This document shows positions 51,567 to 61,800 of a stretch of DNA of 64,000 bases, piece by piece (position 1 is the stretch's first letter; every line of letters starts with the position of its first letter). The notes under the pieces are model-generated. The model made no database searches. It was not told where the DNA came from and was given only the letters and a program-made list of their open reading frames with translations. The stretch is from assembly GCA_026989355.1 (NCBI GenBank), contig JALSJM010000001.1:62001-126000 (forward strand), given 5' to 3'. The DNA comes from Paracoccaceae bacterium (GTDB lineage Bacteria; Pseudomonadota; Alphaproteobacteria; Rhodobacterales; Rhodobacteraceae). Position numbers and translations under genes: made by a program.

Positions 51567-51763
51567 GATGCCTTTATCCGGTATGGGCCGATACTTGGCC
51601 AGCCCTGCCCGGCCCACCCCGGGGCGTGCCCCCGGCACATGCTTCAACCCGGCTTTCGCGATGTCGTTCTGCGGATTGCCGGAGCCATGCAATTCGGCCT
51701 TTGCGCTGTCCGCGCACTGCCCCTAAGATGATGCGGGGCAGCCTTGGGGCAGGAGCAGGCATT

Positions 51764-52756
51764 TTGGGCAGCAATAACGATATCGCCGATCTTGCAGAGC
51801 GGGTGAAGGCCGGCGAACGCAGGGCGCTGGCCCGAACGATCACGCTGGTGGAAAGCCGCCGTGCCGATCATCGCGCCAGGGCTTCGGAACTTCTGAAGGC
51901 GCTTGCCGGCACCGGACGCGAGGCGCTCAGGATCGGGCTGTCGGGCCCTCCCGGCGCCGGGAAATCGACCTTTATCGAGGCCTTCGGCACGATGCTGGCA
52001 GATCAGGGCCAGAAGGTGGGTGTACTGGCGGTTGATCCCAGTTCGGTGCGTTCGGGTGGCGCGATTCTGGGCGACAAGACACGCATGCCCCGTCTCGCCC
52101 GCCATCCCAATGCCTTCATCCGCCCGTCCCCCAGCCAGACCGAACTGGGCGGTGTCGCCCGCCACTCGCGCGAGGTGGTTGCGTTGATGGAAGCCGCCGG
52201 GTTTGACGTGGTGCTTATCGAAACCGTGGGGGTGGGGCAGTCGGAAACCGTGGTGGCCGGGATGTGTGACATCTTTGCGCTGCTGCTGGCGCCGGCCGGA
52301 GGAGACGAGCTTCAGGGCGTGAAGCGCGGCATCATGGAAATGGCCGACCTGATCCTCGTGAACAAGGCCGACGGCGATCTGAAACCTGTCGCCGCGCGTA
52401 CGGCAGCCGATTATGCCGGCGCGCTGAAACTCATGCGCAAACGGCCCGAGGATCCGCCCGGTTTTCCGAAAACGCTTCTGGTTTCGGCGCAGGCCGGTAC
52501 CGGACTGGCCGAAGCCTGGAGCGAAATCCGTGCGCTGGCCGAATGGCGCAGGAGCGCCAGCCACTGGCGGGCACGTCGCGTGGCACAGATGCGCCACTGG
52601 TTCGAGGAAGAAGTGCGCCAAGGGCTTCTGGCACGGCTTCACGAGGACGAGATGCAGACCCGGATGAAACGCATGGCCGAGGCTGTTGTCCGGGGCGACA
52701 CCACACCCGTGGCCGCGGCTGAAGCAGTTCTTAAACAGCAGGAGAACGATGGCTGA
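51764..52756 (+). CDS. meaB: Methylmalonyl-CoA mutase-associated GTPase MeaB
   Basis: G3E-type GTPase that gates B12 loading and protects methylmalonyl-CoA mutase. 330 residues. P-loop GPPGAGKST (61-69), VDPSS, ETVGVGQSE (switch region) and VNKADGD (base recognition). The best start is TTG 51764, with AGGAG about nine bases upstream and a family-like N-terminus; ATG 51728 or 51731 would add about 12 residues. The mutase genes are not in this window. Confidence 0.93.
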   Translation: MGSNNDIADLAERVKAGERRALARTITLVESRRADHRARASELLKALAGTGREALRIGLSGPPGAGKSTFIEAFGTMLADQGQKVGVLAVDPSSVRSGGAILGDKTRMPRLARHPNAFIRPSPSQTELGGVARHSREVVALMEAAGFDVVLIETVGVGQSETVVAGMCDIFALLLAPAGGDELQGVKRGIMEMADLILVNKADGDLKPVAARTAADYAGALKLMRKRPEDPPGFPKTLLVSAQAGTGLAEAWSEIRALAEWRRSASHWRARRVAQMRHWFEEEVRQGLLARLHEDEMQTRMKRMAEAVVRGDTTPVAAAEAVLKQQENDG

Positions 52757-53612
52757 GCCGTGTTGCCGCCGACCTGATATCGCAATACACAATTTGTTGT
52801 GCGTTTCGGCTTTGGTTGCGGTATTTCTACGCGCGGCCACAAGATATTGTTGAACTTCATGGCCGCCCGGTGTATCCAGTGCCCACAGGTGCATGGACGC
52901 GGTAATGCATCAACTGACACTGAGCGAGGCCCGGTTGCTTTGGCGGTCGGGTCTCGTCTTGTTCGGGAAAGGCGCGGATTGCCCGGCCCTGTCAGGTCGG
53001 TCGTGCGGATATGCATGAAGGGACATGAGGGAAGCAGAATCCGGCAGGCGGGCACGGGAAAAGACGTCAGGTGCTCAGACGCGGTCTTCACATCGTGCCT
53101 TGCGGCACATCCTGACGCCTTCCCGAGCGTTCTGCCCCGAAGGGCTTCCGGCCCGCATGCTCCGGCTCCGCAGAGCCTTCGCTGCCGCACATGATCCGAA
53201 GATCACATGCAACTCTGCTCCGGCCCCTCCGGGCTGTCGGCTCACACCAGAATTCAACGAACCCTCGCATGTCTTCCGACATCCCGATACCTTCGCTTCA
53301 CGTTCCGGTTCAAAGAACCTTGACCCGCTCCGCTTCGGCCTTCGGGGCCTTTGCGCGCCGCCTGGTTTCCGAAAAAACCCTGCGGCCACCCGAATGTGGC
53401 AAGGCTGCCCGAGTCGGGCAAGGGAAAATTGCTTCCGGGGTAAAGTCTGCGGTGGACAACTTATTGTATTTTCACGGTATTTCCTGTGAAAAACCGGTGG
53501 ATAAGCGGGAAGTTTCTTTGCTGTCAGGCTGTTGGCCGGAAAGCTTCAATCGGCGATTTTCAGCCGGTCCGGGCAGGTTGATTCTGGTGAGAAAGGCCGC
53601 GCCGGCGTTTTC
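52757..53612. other. Long noncoding region between convergent meaB and lepA
   Basis: 856 bases between two genes that both end here, so promoter need does not explain it. No protein frame shows family likeness. It holds the dyad CACAA-TTTG-TTGTG (52788-52801), GC-rich middle sequence, and an AT-rich end with TTTTCAC...GTGAAAA (53469-53492) flanked by CGGTGGACAA (53450-53459) and CGGTGGATAA (53495-53504), whose complements (TTGTCCACCG, TTATCCACCG) resemble DnaA boxes. Small RNA, DnaA-bound site or decayed gene are all possible. Confidence 0.6.
53469..53492. repeat. Inverted repeat in meaB-lepA gap
   Basis: TTTTCAC (53469-53475) and GTGAAAA (53486-53492) are perfect complements separated by ten bases. 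Placed between two DnaA-box-like motifs. Not followed by a T-run on either strand beyond the arm itself. Confidence 0.5.
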
Positions 53613-55412
53613 CTATCCATCCATCTTCAGCGCATTGATGAAGGCTTCCTGCGGGATCGACACCTTGCCGAATTCGCGCATCTTCTTCTTGCCCTTCTTC
53701 TGCTTTTCCAGCAGCTTCTTCTTGCGGGTGATATCACCGCCATAGCACTTGGCTGTCACGTCCTTGCGCATGGCGGAAAGTGTTTCGCGTGCGATGATCC
53801 GTCCGCCGATTGCCGCCTGGATCGGGATCTTGAACATGTGGCGGGGGATCAGTTCCTTGAGCTTTTCCACCATCGCGCGGCCTCGGGTTTCGGCGCGATC
53901 GCGGTGCACCATGATGGACAGCGCATCCACCGGCTCTTCGTTGACCAGGATCTGCATCTTCACGAGGTTGTCTTCGCGATAACCGGCAAGCTGGTAATCG
54001 AAGCTGGCATATCCCTTGGTGACTGATTTCAGCCGATCATAGAAATCGAACACCACCTCGTTCAGGGGCAGATCGTAAATCACCATTGCCCGGTTTCCGG
54101 CATAGGTAAGATCAAGCTGGATGCCGCGGCGATCCTGGCACAGCTTCAGCACGTCGCCCAGGTATTCGTCCGGCACCAGGATCGTGGCCTTGATACGCGG
54201 TTCTTCGATATGGGCGATCAGGGTTGGATCCGGCATGTCGGCGGGGTTGTGCAGCTCGATCATGCTGCCGTCTTTCAGGTAGACATGATAGATCACGCTT
54301 GGCGCGGTGGTGATCAGTTCGATATCATATTCGCGTTCGATCCGGTCACGCACGACCTCAAGGTGCAGCAGCCCCAGGAATCCACAGCGAAAACCGAACC
54401 CGAGCGCCGCCGAGGTTTCCATTTCATAGGTAAAGGAGGCATCGTTCAGCGCCAGTTTTTCGATACTGTCGCGCAGATCCTCGAACTGGGCGCTGTCCAC
54501 CGGAAACAACCCGCAGAAAACTACCGGCTGGGCCGGTTTGAAGCCAGGCAGGGCTTCGACGCAGGGGCGTTTTTCATGAGTGATGGTATCACCCACGCGG
54601 GTATCGCGCACCTGCTTGATCGAAGCGGTGAGAAAACCGATCTCACCGGGGCCGAGTTCCTCCACGGCTTCCATGTCGGGCCGAAAAACACCGATGCGGT
54701 CAACCCCGTAGGTTGCGCCTGTATGCATCATCCTGATGCGGTCGCCCTTTTTCAGGACGCCATCGATCACCCGTATCAGCACGATCACCCCGAGATAGGC
54801 ATCATACCAGCTGTCAACAAGCATTGCCTTCAGCGGTGCCTGCGCATTACCCTTCGGGGGGGGAAGCTGGTTCACGATCGCTTCCAGAACCTCACGGATG
54901 CCTTCGCCTGTCTTGGCGCTTGCCAGAATGGCGCCCGAAGCGTCGATGCCGATCACGTCTTCGATCTGTTCTGCTACACGGTCGGGATCGGAGGCGGGCA
55001 GATCGATCTTGTTCAGCACCGGCACGATCTCATGATCGGCCTCGATCGCCTGATAGACATTGGCCAGGGTCTGGGCCTCCACGCCCTGGGTGCTGTCAAC
55101 CACCAGCAGACTGCCCTCGACCGCGCGCATGGAACGGCTGACCTCATAGGCGAAATCCACATGGCCCGGGGTATCGATCAGGTTGAGCACATAGATGTTG
55201 CCGTCATCGGCCTTGTAATCGATGCGCACGGTATTGGCCTTGATGGTAATGCCGCGCTCGCGCTCGATATCCATCGTGTCCAGCAGTTGCGCCTGCATGT
55301 TGCGCTCTTCCACGGTGCCGGTTTCCTGGATCAGGCGATCGGCCAGCGTTGACTTGCCGTGGTCGATATGGGCCACGATCGAAAAATTGCGGATCTTGTC
55401 GAGCTCGGTCAT
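53613..55412 (-). CDS. lepA: Elongation factor 4 (LepA)
   Basis: Ribosome-associated translational GTPase. 599 residues. G1 [10 protein letters not shown]3 DTPGHVDF, G4 NKIDLP, G5 SAKTGEG; LepA-specific C-terminal domain with [18 protein letters not shown] (EF4 hallmark). Start [19 protein letters not shown] at 55412; an upstream ATG adds 74 unlike residues. Divergent from the YfdX-like gene. Confidence 0.98.
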   Translation of the reverse strand: MTELDKIRNFSIVAHIDHGKSTLADRLIQETGTVEERNMQAQLLDTMDIERERGITIKANTVRIDYKADDGNIYVLNLIDTPGHVDFAYEVSRSMRAVEGSLLVVDSTQGVEAQTLANVYQAIEADHEIVPVLNKIDLPASDPDRVAEQIEDVIGIDASGAILASAKTGEGIREVLEAIVNQLPPPKGNAQAPLKAMLVDSWYDAYLGVIVLIRVIDGVLKKGDRIRMMHTGATYGVDRIGVFRPDMEAVEELGPGEIGFLTASIKQVRDTRVGDTITHEKRPCVEALPGFKPAQPVVFCGLFPVDSAQFEDLRDSIEKLALNDASFTYEMETSAALGFGFRCGFLGLLHLEVVRDRIEREYDIELITTAPSVIYHVYLKDGSMIELHNPADMPDPTLIAHIEEPRIKATILVPDEYLGDVLKLCQDRRGIQLDLTYAGNRAMVIYDLPLNEVVFDFYDRLKSVTKGYASFDYQLAGYREDNLVKMQILVNEEPVDALSIMVHRDRAETRGRAMVEKLKELIPRHMFKIPIQAAIGGRIIARETLSAMRKDVTAKCYGGDITRKKKLLEKQKKGKKKMREFGKVSIPQEAFINALKMDG

Positions 55413-55766
55413 GAAGAGGGATATGAACGGGGACAGGATGAGGGTCAAGGCACCAAAGCGGGCAATCGCCGGATGATAGGGGCAAACCGGCTTTTCCAGC
55501 CCTGCAGACGGGTTTCCGTCAGACATCCACAGCCTGCGAGAACCATCCGTTCCCGGGTTGGTGCCGGGGCCGGGTGCAGGTTTCCGGGATTGGCAGGCGG
55601 GGTTTCCCTTGAAACCCGGTTTTCTTTTTCCCAAGTCTCTTTCACGTTCAGGGCTCCTGATCGCCGGAAGCGGTCAGTTGTCTGAAAAATCGGCCGAAAC
55701 TCCAACGCCTGACCGTTTCGATCAGGGGCTTGTCCGGTGTGATCAAGAACCTGAAAGGAAAGAAAC
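55413..55766. other. Intergenic region between lepA and the YfdX-like gene
   Basis: 354 bases between divergent starts. It must contain the lepA and YfdX-like promoters; I do not see clear boxes. It also holds a strong rightward terminator (55599-55630) and, closer to the gene, a partial dyad CGGTCAG (about 55670) against CTGACCG (about 55710). Confidence 0.55.
55599..55630 (+). terminator. Orphan intrinsic terminator in lepA/YfdX-like gap
   Basis: GGGTTTC (55600-55606), loop CCTT, GAAACCC (55611-55617), then GGTTTTCTTTTT: a stem of seven with a T-rich tail, reading rightwards. The nearest gene to the left is lepA on the other strand, so the terminated transcript would begin inside 55413-55598. 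It lies about 140 bases before the YfdX-like start, so it could also be a leader attenuator. Confidence 0.65.
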
Positions 55767-56696
55767 ATGCTTGACTGGAAGAAATCCCTGTTTGCGCTGT
55801 CACTTGCTTCGCTGATTGCGGTGCCGGTGGGGGGCGCAGCCGAACCCGTGGCGAAGACACAGGCCGAGGCCCAGGCGGAAGCTGCTGCCGAAGCCGCCTC
55901 CGGTGCCGAAAAGCGCGCGCTTGCAGCCCAGGATCCGGTGATCGCGGAAGCGGCCGAAGCGCTGCAGGAAACGGGCAAGGCCGTGAAGGCGCTGGCCGAG
56001 GGCGATGATGAGGCGGCAACCGAAGCGCTTGAGCGCGCCATCGGAAAGCTTGAGGTGGTACTGACACAGCATCCGGATCTGGCGCTTGCGCCTGTCGGGG
56101 TCAGTTCCGAAGTGATCGATATCCTGGCCTCGCCTGAAGACATCGAGGCAGCAAAGAAGCGCGCACTGCGTCTGATGAAGGATCATCAGCTGCAATTGGC
56201 GCGTCCGATCGTGACGGCACTGGCCAGCGAGGTGCGGATCGAAACCACCCATGTTCCGCTTGGCAGCTATCCTCTGGCGCTGAAGTCGGCCGCAGCGCTG
56301 ATACAGACGGATCAGACGGAAGCGGCCGGTGAGGTGCTGGCCCAGGCGCTTGGCACTCTGGTGGTAAAGGAAACCATCATCCCCCTTCCCTTCATCAATT
56401 CCGTCTATCTGATCGATCAGGCCAGGGCGCTGAGCGAAAAGAAAGATCGGACGGAAGAGGAAAATACTCTTCTGGCGGCATTGCTTGACGCGATCGATCT
56501 CGAAATCGCCAGGGGGGAAGCGCTGGAATACGGTGGCGAAAACGCTTTCACACCCCTGAAGGCGGAAATGAATGCAATCCGCGAAAAACTGAAGGACGGC
56601 GGATCGGGTAAGGGCGTGTTCGACAAGCTGCGCGGCATGTTCGACATTCTTGGCAGGGAGCACGAGGCAGCCACGCGCAAGAATGCGGCACAGTAA
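55767..56696 (+). CDS. YfdX-like periplasmic protein
   Basis: 309 residues. Signal peptide (KKSLFALSLASLIAVPVGGAA, about 5-25) is followed by an Ala/Glu-rich helix. VPLGSYPLALKSAAALIQTD and ETIIPLPFINSVYLIDQAR resemble the YfdX family core (acid/stress-linked in Escherichia coli); the match is by eye. AAAGGAAAG precedes the ATG. A strong terminator ends the unit. Function unknown; a stress role is inference. Confidence 0.65.
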   Translation: MLDWKKSLFALSLASLIAVPVGGAAEPVAKTQAEAQAEAAAEAASGAEKRALAAQDPVIAEAAEALQETGKAVKALAEGDDEAATEALERAIGKLEVVLTQHPDLALAPVGVSSEVIDILASPEDIEAAKKRALRLMKDHQLQLARPIVTALASEVRIETTHVPLGSYPLALKSAAALIQTDQTEAAGEVLAQALGTLVVKETIIPLPFINSVYLIDQARALSEKKDRTEEENTLLAALLDAIDLEIARGEALEYGGENAFTPLKAEMNAIREKLKDGGSGKGVFDKLRGMFDILGREHEAATRKNAAQ

Positions 56697-56732
56697 GTGC
56701 AGCAGTTGATCCGCCGCTTTCGCCAGCCGGTG

Positions 56733-56768
56733 GAAAGGGGTGCACGGCGGTATCCGTGCACCCCTTTT
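56733..56768 (+). terminator. Strong intrinsic terminator after the YfdX-like gene
   Basis: AAAGGGGTGCACGG (56734-56747), loop CGGTAT, CCGTGCACCCCTTTT (56754-56768): a perfect stem of about 14 pairs, with the T-run forming part of it. Lies 37 bases after the stop. Confidence 0.9.
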
Positions 56769-56946
56769 CCCGTCATTGCGGTGCCGCGTCAGGGCCTTGG
56801 GCGTCATGCGCGCTCAAGGGGCTGGAAATTTCCTGACAGACCGGAAATAATGCAGGCCGTGAAAGGGCATGAGATCCTTGCAACAAGCAGTTCGGGGCGC
56901 CGGTCTTCTGACAGTGGCCCCCGGGTAACGGAACGAGGCAAACCAG

Positions 56947-57261
56947 ATGAACAGGATCCTGACGGTAATGGCTTGCGTGGTTTCTCTGGCCATGTCGGCC
57001 ACTTCGCTTGCAGCCGCCGGCACGATTGAGCGTGCCTGCATCAAGTCAGACCGCAAGGCGGCGACCCGCAGCCTGTGCGGGTGCATTCAGGACGTTGCCG
57101 ATCTGACGCTGACAAGATCGGATCAGAAGCTTGCGGCAACGTTGTTCAGAAATCCGCACAAGGCGCAGGAAATCCGGCAGTCCGACCGGCGCAGCCATGA
57201 AAAGTTCTGGAAACGCTACAAGAATTTCGGAGCTACAGCCGAAGCGTTCTGCAGCCGCTAG
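56947..57261 (+). CDS. Small secreted cysteine-containing protein
   Basis: 104 residues with a signal peptide (RILTVMACVVSLAMSATSLAAA). The mature part has Cys at IERACIKS, LCGCIQD and FCSR, with FWKRYKNFGATAEAFC at the end, a pattern I recall from unnamed Rhodobacterales proteins. Disulfide-bonded periplasmic protein is likely. Function unknown. Stands alone after the terminator. Confidence 0.75.
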   Translation: MNRILTVMACVVSLAMSATSLAAAGTIERACIKSDRKAATRSLCGCIQDVADLTLTRSDQKLAATLFRNPHKAQEIRQSDRRSHEKFWKRYKNFGATAEAFCSR

Positions 57262-57299
57262 TTTGCTGCAGATGCGGGCATGGGTGCCCTGTGCCGTTC

Positions 57300-57767
57300 T
57301 CAGGGGCGGTCAGCAGGGCAAAGGCTGTCAAGCAGGCCGCTGCTGGCCTTGATGATCAGGTCAAGACAGCCAGCGAAATCGCGGGTGTAATATGGATCGG
57401 GAACGTGATCGGCACCGCTTTCCGGAGCGAAATCGGTGAACAGACGCACCGGGGTGATATTGTTCGCGGGGCGCAGGGCGTTGATGTTCGCGATGTTCTC
57501 GTGGTCCATTCCGATGATCAGGTCGAAGTTCAGGAAATCCCGTGCGGCAAATTGTCGGGCTCTCAGGTCCGACATGTCGATGCCGGATGCGGCGGCGGCT
57601 TGCTGCATCGGGCCATAGGGTGGTTTTCCCGTGTGCCAGCCCGCTGTTCCGGCACTGTCGAGCGTCAGCTTCATGCCCCGCCTTTCCGCCAGGGTCCGGG
57701 TTGCGGCCTCGGCGGCAGGTGAACGGCAGATGTTGCCGAGACAGACGAAAAGAATGCGTTGTGCCAT
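57300..57767 (-). CDS. Low molecular weight protein-tyrosine phosphatase
   Basis: 155 residues. P-loop VCLGNICRSP with nucleophile Cys9 and Arg15; the general acid Asp124 in VPDPYYTRD. MAQRILFVC at 57767 is the family N-terminus. Substrate unknown; no exopolysaccharide tyrosine kinase is encoded in the window, so arsenate-type or generic phosphatase roles remain open (the arsenate reductase motif is not seen). Convergent with the small secreted gene. Confidence 0.93.
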   Translation of the reverse strand: MAQRILFVCLGNICRSPAAEAATRTLAERRGMKLTLDSAGTAGWHTGKPPYGPMQQAAAASGIDMSDLRARQFAARDFLNFDLIIGMDHENIANINALRPANNITPVRLFTDFAPESGADHVPDPYYTRDFAGCLDLIIKASSGLLDSLCPADRP

Positions 57768-57846
57768 GTGGCGGGGTCCATCGGCTTTCATGTGCGGGGC
57801 CGCGACAGGTGGCGCGGCCCCGGAAGTTTCCGAAAAGGGGAGGGGA

Positions 57847-58341
57847 TCAGTTCCCGGCCCCCATGTTCATCTGGCCCTGACCGTTCATTGCCCCTTCGGC
57901 GGGCATGCGCTTCAGGTCTACCGGCACTTCAACGGTAATTTCGCCGGCCTTTTCGAAGACCAGGGTAAGCGTGACGGTATCGCCGTCGTTCAGGGGCTGG
58001 TTCAGCCCCATCAGCATGACATGATCGCCGCCCCGTTTCAGTTGGTGGCTGCCGTGGGCGGGAACCTCGAATCCGTCTTCGTCGCGGCGCATCTGCATCA
58101 CGCCGTCGGCGCCGTGGATATGTGTGTGCAGTTCCACCTTCTTCGCCACCCCGCTGCGCGCGTCGATCAGGCGGTCATCCTGATCACTTTCGTTGCGGAT
58201 GACGAAAAAGGCCGCGCCGGTCTTTGCGGTGGGGCCAGACGAACGCGCATAGGCGTTGTCGATCGTGATGCCTTCGGCAAAGGCGGGTGCAGCAAGAGAA
58301 ACGGCAGCCATTGCGGCCATTGCGGTTTTGCGAATGGACAT
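57847..58341 (-). CDS. Copper chaperone PCu(A)C
   Basis: 164 residues. Signal peptide (AMAAMAAVSLAAPAFA). The copper motif is H...M...H-x-M type: HTHIHGADGVMQMRR and HQLKRGGDHVMLMGL carry the His/Met ligands, and the tail is Met-rich (GAMNGQGQMNMGAG). Delivers Cu(I) to cytochrome oxidase CuA/CuB in relatives. Starts 42 bases after the partner gene, same strand. Confidence 0.92.
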   Translation of the reverse strand: MSIRKTAMAAMAAVSLAAPAFAEGITIDNAYARSSGPTAKTGAAFFVIRNESDQDDRLIDARSGVAKKVELHTHIHGADGVMQMRRDEDGFEVPAHGSHQLKRGGDHVMLMGLNQPLNDGDTVTLTLVFEKAGEITVEVPVDLKRMPAEGAMNGQGQMNMGAGN

Positions 58342-58383
58342 GTTCGTGTTCCTTCGGTTCGTGTTGGTCTGTCGGATCGGAAA

Positions 58384-58731
58384 TCAGGCCGATCGCGGCG
58401 GATCACGTGCCGAAGGCTCAAGAATGTCGCGCGAATGCACCGGAGAGGCAGGCAAGGCAACAAGGCGCGCTGCGCGCAGTGCCTGCAGAGCAGGTTGCGG
58501 CGGCATGTGGAATGTGGCCGCCAGCTGCGTCATGGCGTCGGGGCACATGTGCACCGTTTCCACCGGTTGCCCATCGGGGCCTATGGTGATGGTGGTGATA
58601 CCGACGCCGGTGCAGATCACGATCTGCTCGGCTCCCACGGGTTGCTGGCCCTGGCCACGCGCCACGGCCATTGCAAGGCCTGTGATGGCCAGCGAAAGCG
58701 ACATGAACAGGGCAAGGGCCAAGCGTTTCAT
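58384..58731 (-). CDS. Secreted DUF2946-like protein upstream of the copper chaperone
   Basis: 115 residues starting MKRLALALFMSLSLAITGLA (signal peptide). EQIVICTGVGITTITIGPDG then HMCPDAMTQ gives a pair of cysteines, as in DUF2946 proteins often near copper genes. Alternatively an unrelated secreted protein; the match is partial. The 42-base gap to the PCu(A)C gene suggests one transcript. A copper role is inference from context. Confidence 0.65.
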   Translation of the reverse strand: MKRLALALFMSLSLAITGLAMAVARGQGQQPVGAEQIVICTGVGITTITIGPDGQPVETVHMCPDAMTQLAATFHMPPQPALQALRAARLVALPASPVHSRDILEPSARDPPRSA

Positions 58732-58824
58732 GGTAGCACAATGGCACCATCCCCGGCTCGGGGCAAGCGCCTGTGGCACGTGTTTCGAAGGCCGGACGCA
58801 ATTTCGGGATGCCTCGTGCCCGGA

Positions 58825-61800
58825 TCAGTAATCCTTTTCGAAGAACAGGCCGATTCCGCTGCGCCCGTCAGACTGGGCATGCCCCTGGAGTTTCAGGTTC
58901 TCATTGATCGTGAGGTTCAGGTTGATGCGGCTTTTCCCTTCGGTTGTCACGATCACTTCGCTGTAGGCATTGTCGGAAATGTATTTGCCGAAGCCGAGCT
59001 GGGTCTTGCCTTCTTCGTCCGTGGCGATCGACAGGTCATCGAGGTCGAGCCTGCCACGCAGCCGGTCAAGGATGCCGTTGCTGCCATTGCCTGCCAGGGT
59101 GCGGATCGCTGTGGCCATGCGCAGGGCCTGAAGGGGGGTGATATCGCTGATCGAGCGGCCGAACAGGATCAGTGCGACAACCTCGTCTTCGGGCAGTTCC
59201 GGGGTGGATTCGAAATGCAGGGCGGGATGGCTGGCCGGCCCTTCCAGAATGATCCGGGCACGCCCCGTGTCGGTTTTCGTTTCGGCGATGAAACGGGCAT
59301 GGGGATCGAAGCCGCCGCGCAGGCTGAGCGAACCTTCGGTCAGCAGGAAATGCTTGCCCATCAGATCAAGCCGCCCGCGGATCAGCCGGAATTCGCCCGA
59401 AGGGGCCACCCGGCCGGTGTTGCCGCCAAGCACGAGCGCGCCGCCAAGTTCGGCGTCAAGTCCGCGGCCACGCACGAATATGCGGCGCAGTGCCGAAACG
59501 GTGACATCAATCTGGTGAACAACCGGAGGTTTCCGGGCTGCCGCTCTGCCGTTGGTGTCCGCTTGTGCCAGCCCCGCCCGCAGCTGTGCAAGGCGCACGG
59601 CCCGCGGTGTGTTCACATGCCTGATCCCGGGGATCGGGCCTCCGGCCGCGCCGCCGATATCGGTCAGCCGGATTTCGGTCTGATCCAGCGTTACCCTGCC
59701 GCCGATCTGCCCGCCCCGTGCAAGCGAACCGCGAAAGCCGATTTCCCCGTCCAGGATCGTGTCGAAGCGCAAGGGATCGGTTACCTTCACCCTGGCAAGT
59801 GCAATGGCAAGATCGCTTGTTCCTTGCGGATCAAGGGATACCTTTCCGGTTATCCGGAAACGCCCGCCCGGAAGAACATTGCCCGCAAGATCGGCCCGGG
59901 CCTGCCCTTTTTCGATCGTCAGGCTGCCGGCGATCCGGCGCAGGGCGATCCTTTCCCGTGGCAGGGTCATCGTGGTATCGGACAGGCGGATGTTGCCGGA
60001 AAGCGCCGCCAGGGCGGGGGGGCCGAAAAGGCGCAGGTCGAGCGCGGCTGTGCCGTTGACCCGGCGGGGTGCGATCATCGGGTTGAGCAGGCCAAGCGGT
60101 GCGTTTCCGGTCAGGGTTAGGGCCAGTTGATCGAATGCGGGGGCCGCCGTGCCGCCGAGATCAAGACGGAAACGCCCCGCCCCGCGCAGGGCCGTTTCGA
60201 TCTGCCAGGGGCCTCCCTTGCGGGTGGCAGTGCCGTCAAGGCGCATTTCTCCGGCAAGGCCTTCCATCAGAATCGTTCCGTCGCGAAGTCTGAGCGAAAG
60301 CCGCAACTGCCCCGTGTCCGGCCCTGCAAACCCCTGCGCTTCGGCCTGTCCGGCGGGGGTCGTGGCTGCGAAGTGCTCCAGATGCAGGCCCTTGAAATCG
60401 CGCCGCAGCAGGGCTTTCATCCGGCCTTCGCCGGCCAGAAAGGCATCAGCCTGGGCCTGACCGATTCGCAGATCGCGGCTGCTGATATCAAGCTCCAGCA
60501 CGCCCTGTCCCGATGCCGCGCGCAGATCGGCCATGACATCGGCGGCAAGAGCCCCCGACATCCTGCGCCCTGTCAGGCCCGAAAACCGTTCCGCGTCATT
60601 GGCGTCAAGGTGTATCCGGGCCTTGATGTGCGGATCCTTCCCGGGGGCCAGATCGCTGATGTCTGCATTGCCGCTGATGATGAGTCCGGCACTTCCGATC
60701 TTCAGGTTTCTCAGCCGGAAGGGGGTATTCGGGCCGCGATCGAAGGCCAGGCTGCCGCTGATCCGTGATCCGACCGCCTGCGCCAGGGCGGGGTCGGCAG
60801 GATCAAGGCCGCTCAGAGTGAAGCTCAGGCGGCCGTCCAGCTGCGGTTCCCTGGTGGTGGCAAGGCGGCCGCTGCCGTTCACTGTCAGTGCCTGAAGCGT
60901 GAAACCCGCGCCTTCCAGTTGCCGTGCGGTTGCGGAAAGGCGCCAGTCCCGTCCGGCCTGCCTGTCGTGAAACAGCTGCAGACTTCCCGCCCCCATCCGC
61001 AGCCGGCCATTGCCGAATGGCAGAACCACCGTTTTCTGTCCTTCGGGGCGCAGTTGCGCGGTCAGGTCGATCAGTCCCGGACGGTTTTCGGGTGTCAGCC
61101 CGAGGCGTCCGGTTACACGCAATGCCCGGGTATTCAGACGCAGACTTTCGATCACAAGGCTGCCATCGGCCTGACGCCGGCCGGACAGCAAGAATTCGCC
61201 CCGTTCGCCGAAGAACGGGTGCAGTGCAGGATCGAGCAGTGGCCGGGGGTCTCCGCCGAGCCTGGCGGTGAAGCGCAGCGCCGCCCGGTTCTCGGGCGGG
61301 CCGCTGCGGCGCAGGGTGATCCGGCCGCCAAGGCGAGGGATGCCATCGGTTGCAAGCGTGACATTCGTGGTGAAATCGTCAACAGGCCCTTCCCCGCGCA
61401 GGGTGAAATCCAGCTCTGGTGATCCGGGGATCGCAAGCTTGCGGCTCACGAATCCCCCATGTGCCTCATGTGCGGTGAGGTCAAGCGCAAGCCGGCCGGT
61501 GTTTTTGTCATAAGCGGCAAGCAGGCGAAAAAAGGCTGCCTGATCCAGCCGTTTCAGATCGAGGCTTGCCTGTGCCTGTCCGGCCCCGAGGGCAATGCTG
61601 CCGTCAAGCGCCAGGGTAATCGATTCGGCCGCGATTTCCGGTGTGATGACAACCCTTTTCGCCTGCAGCTTCTTCACCAGCACCGCCACCGGCAGTTCCG
61701 GAAGGTCCGGCAGGGTGTTCGGCGTGGCGGCTGTTGCAATGTCGCGTTTTCCGCTTTCGGGAAGGCGCAGCACCAGGATGCGTTCGGCGGAAAGCTCGTT

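Noticed and set aside
53088-53282. 64-residue minus-strand frame in the meaB-lepA gap
   Set aside because: Weak RBS, no family likeness, and composition like noncoding GC-rich sequence.
53450-53504. Chromosome origin (oriC)
   Set aside because: Only two imperfect DnaA-like boxes and no origin-typical neighbours (dnaA, hemE, parAB, gidA) in view; kept only as a finding to test.
57300-57767. Arsenate reductase (ArsC, thioredoxin type)
   Set aside because: The P-loop matches, but the extra arsenate-reductase cysteines are not seen; plain LMW-PTP is simpler.
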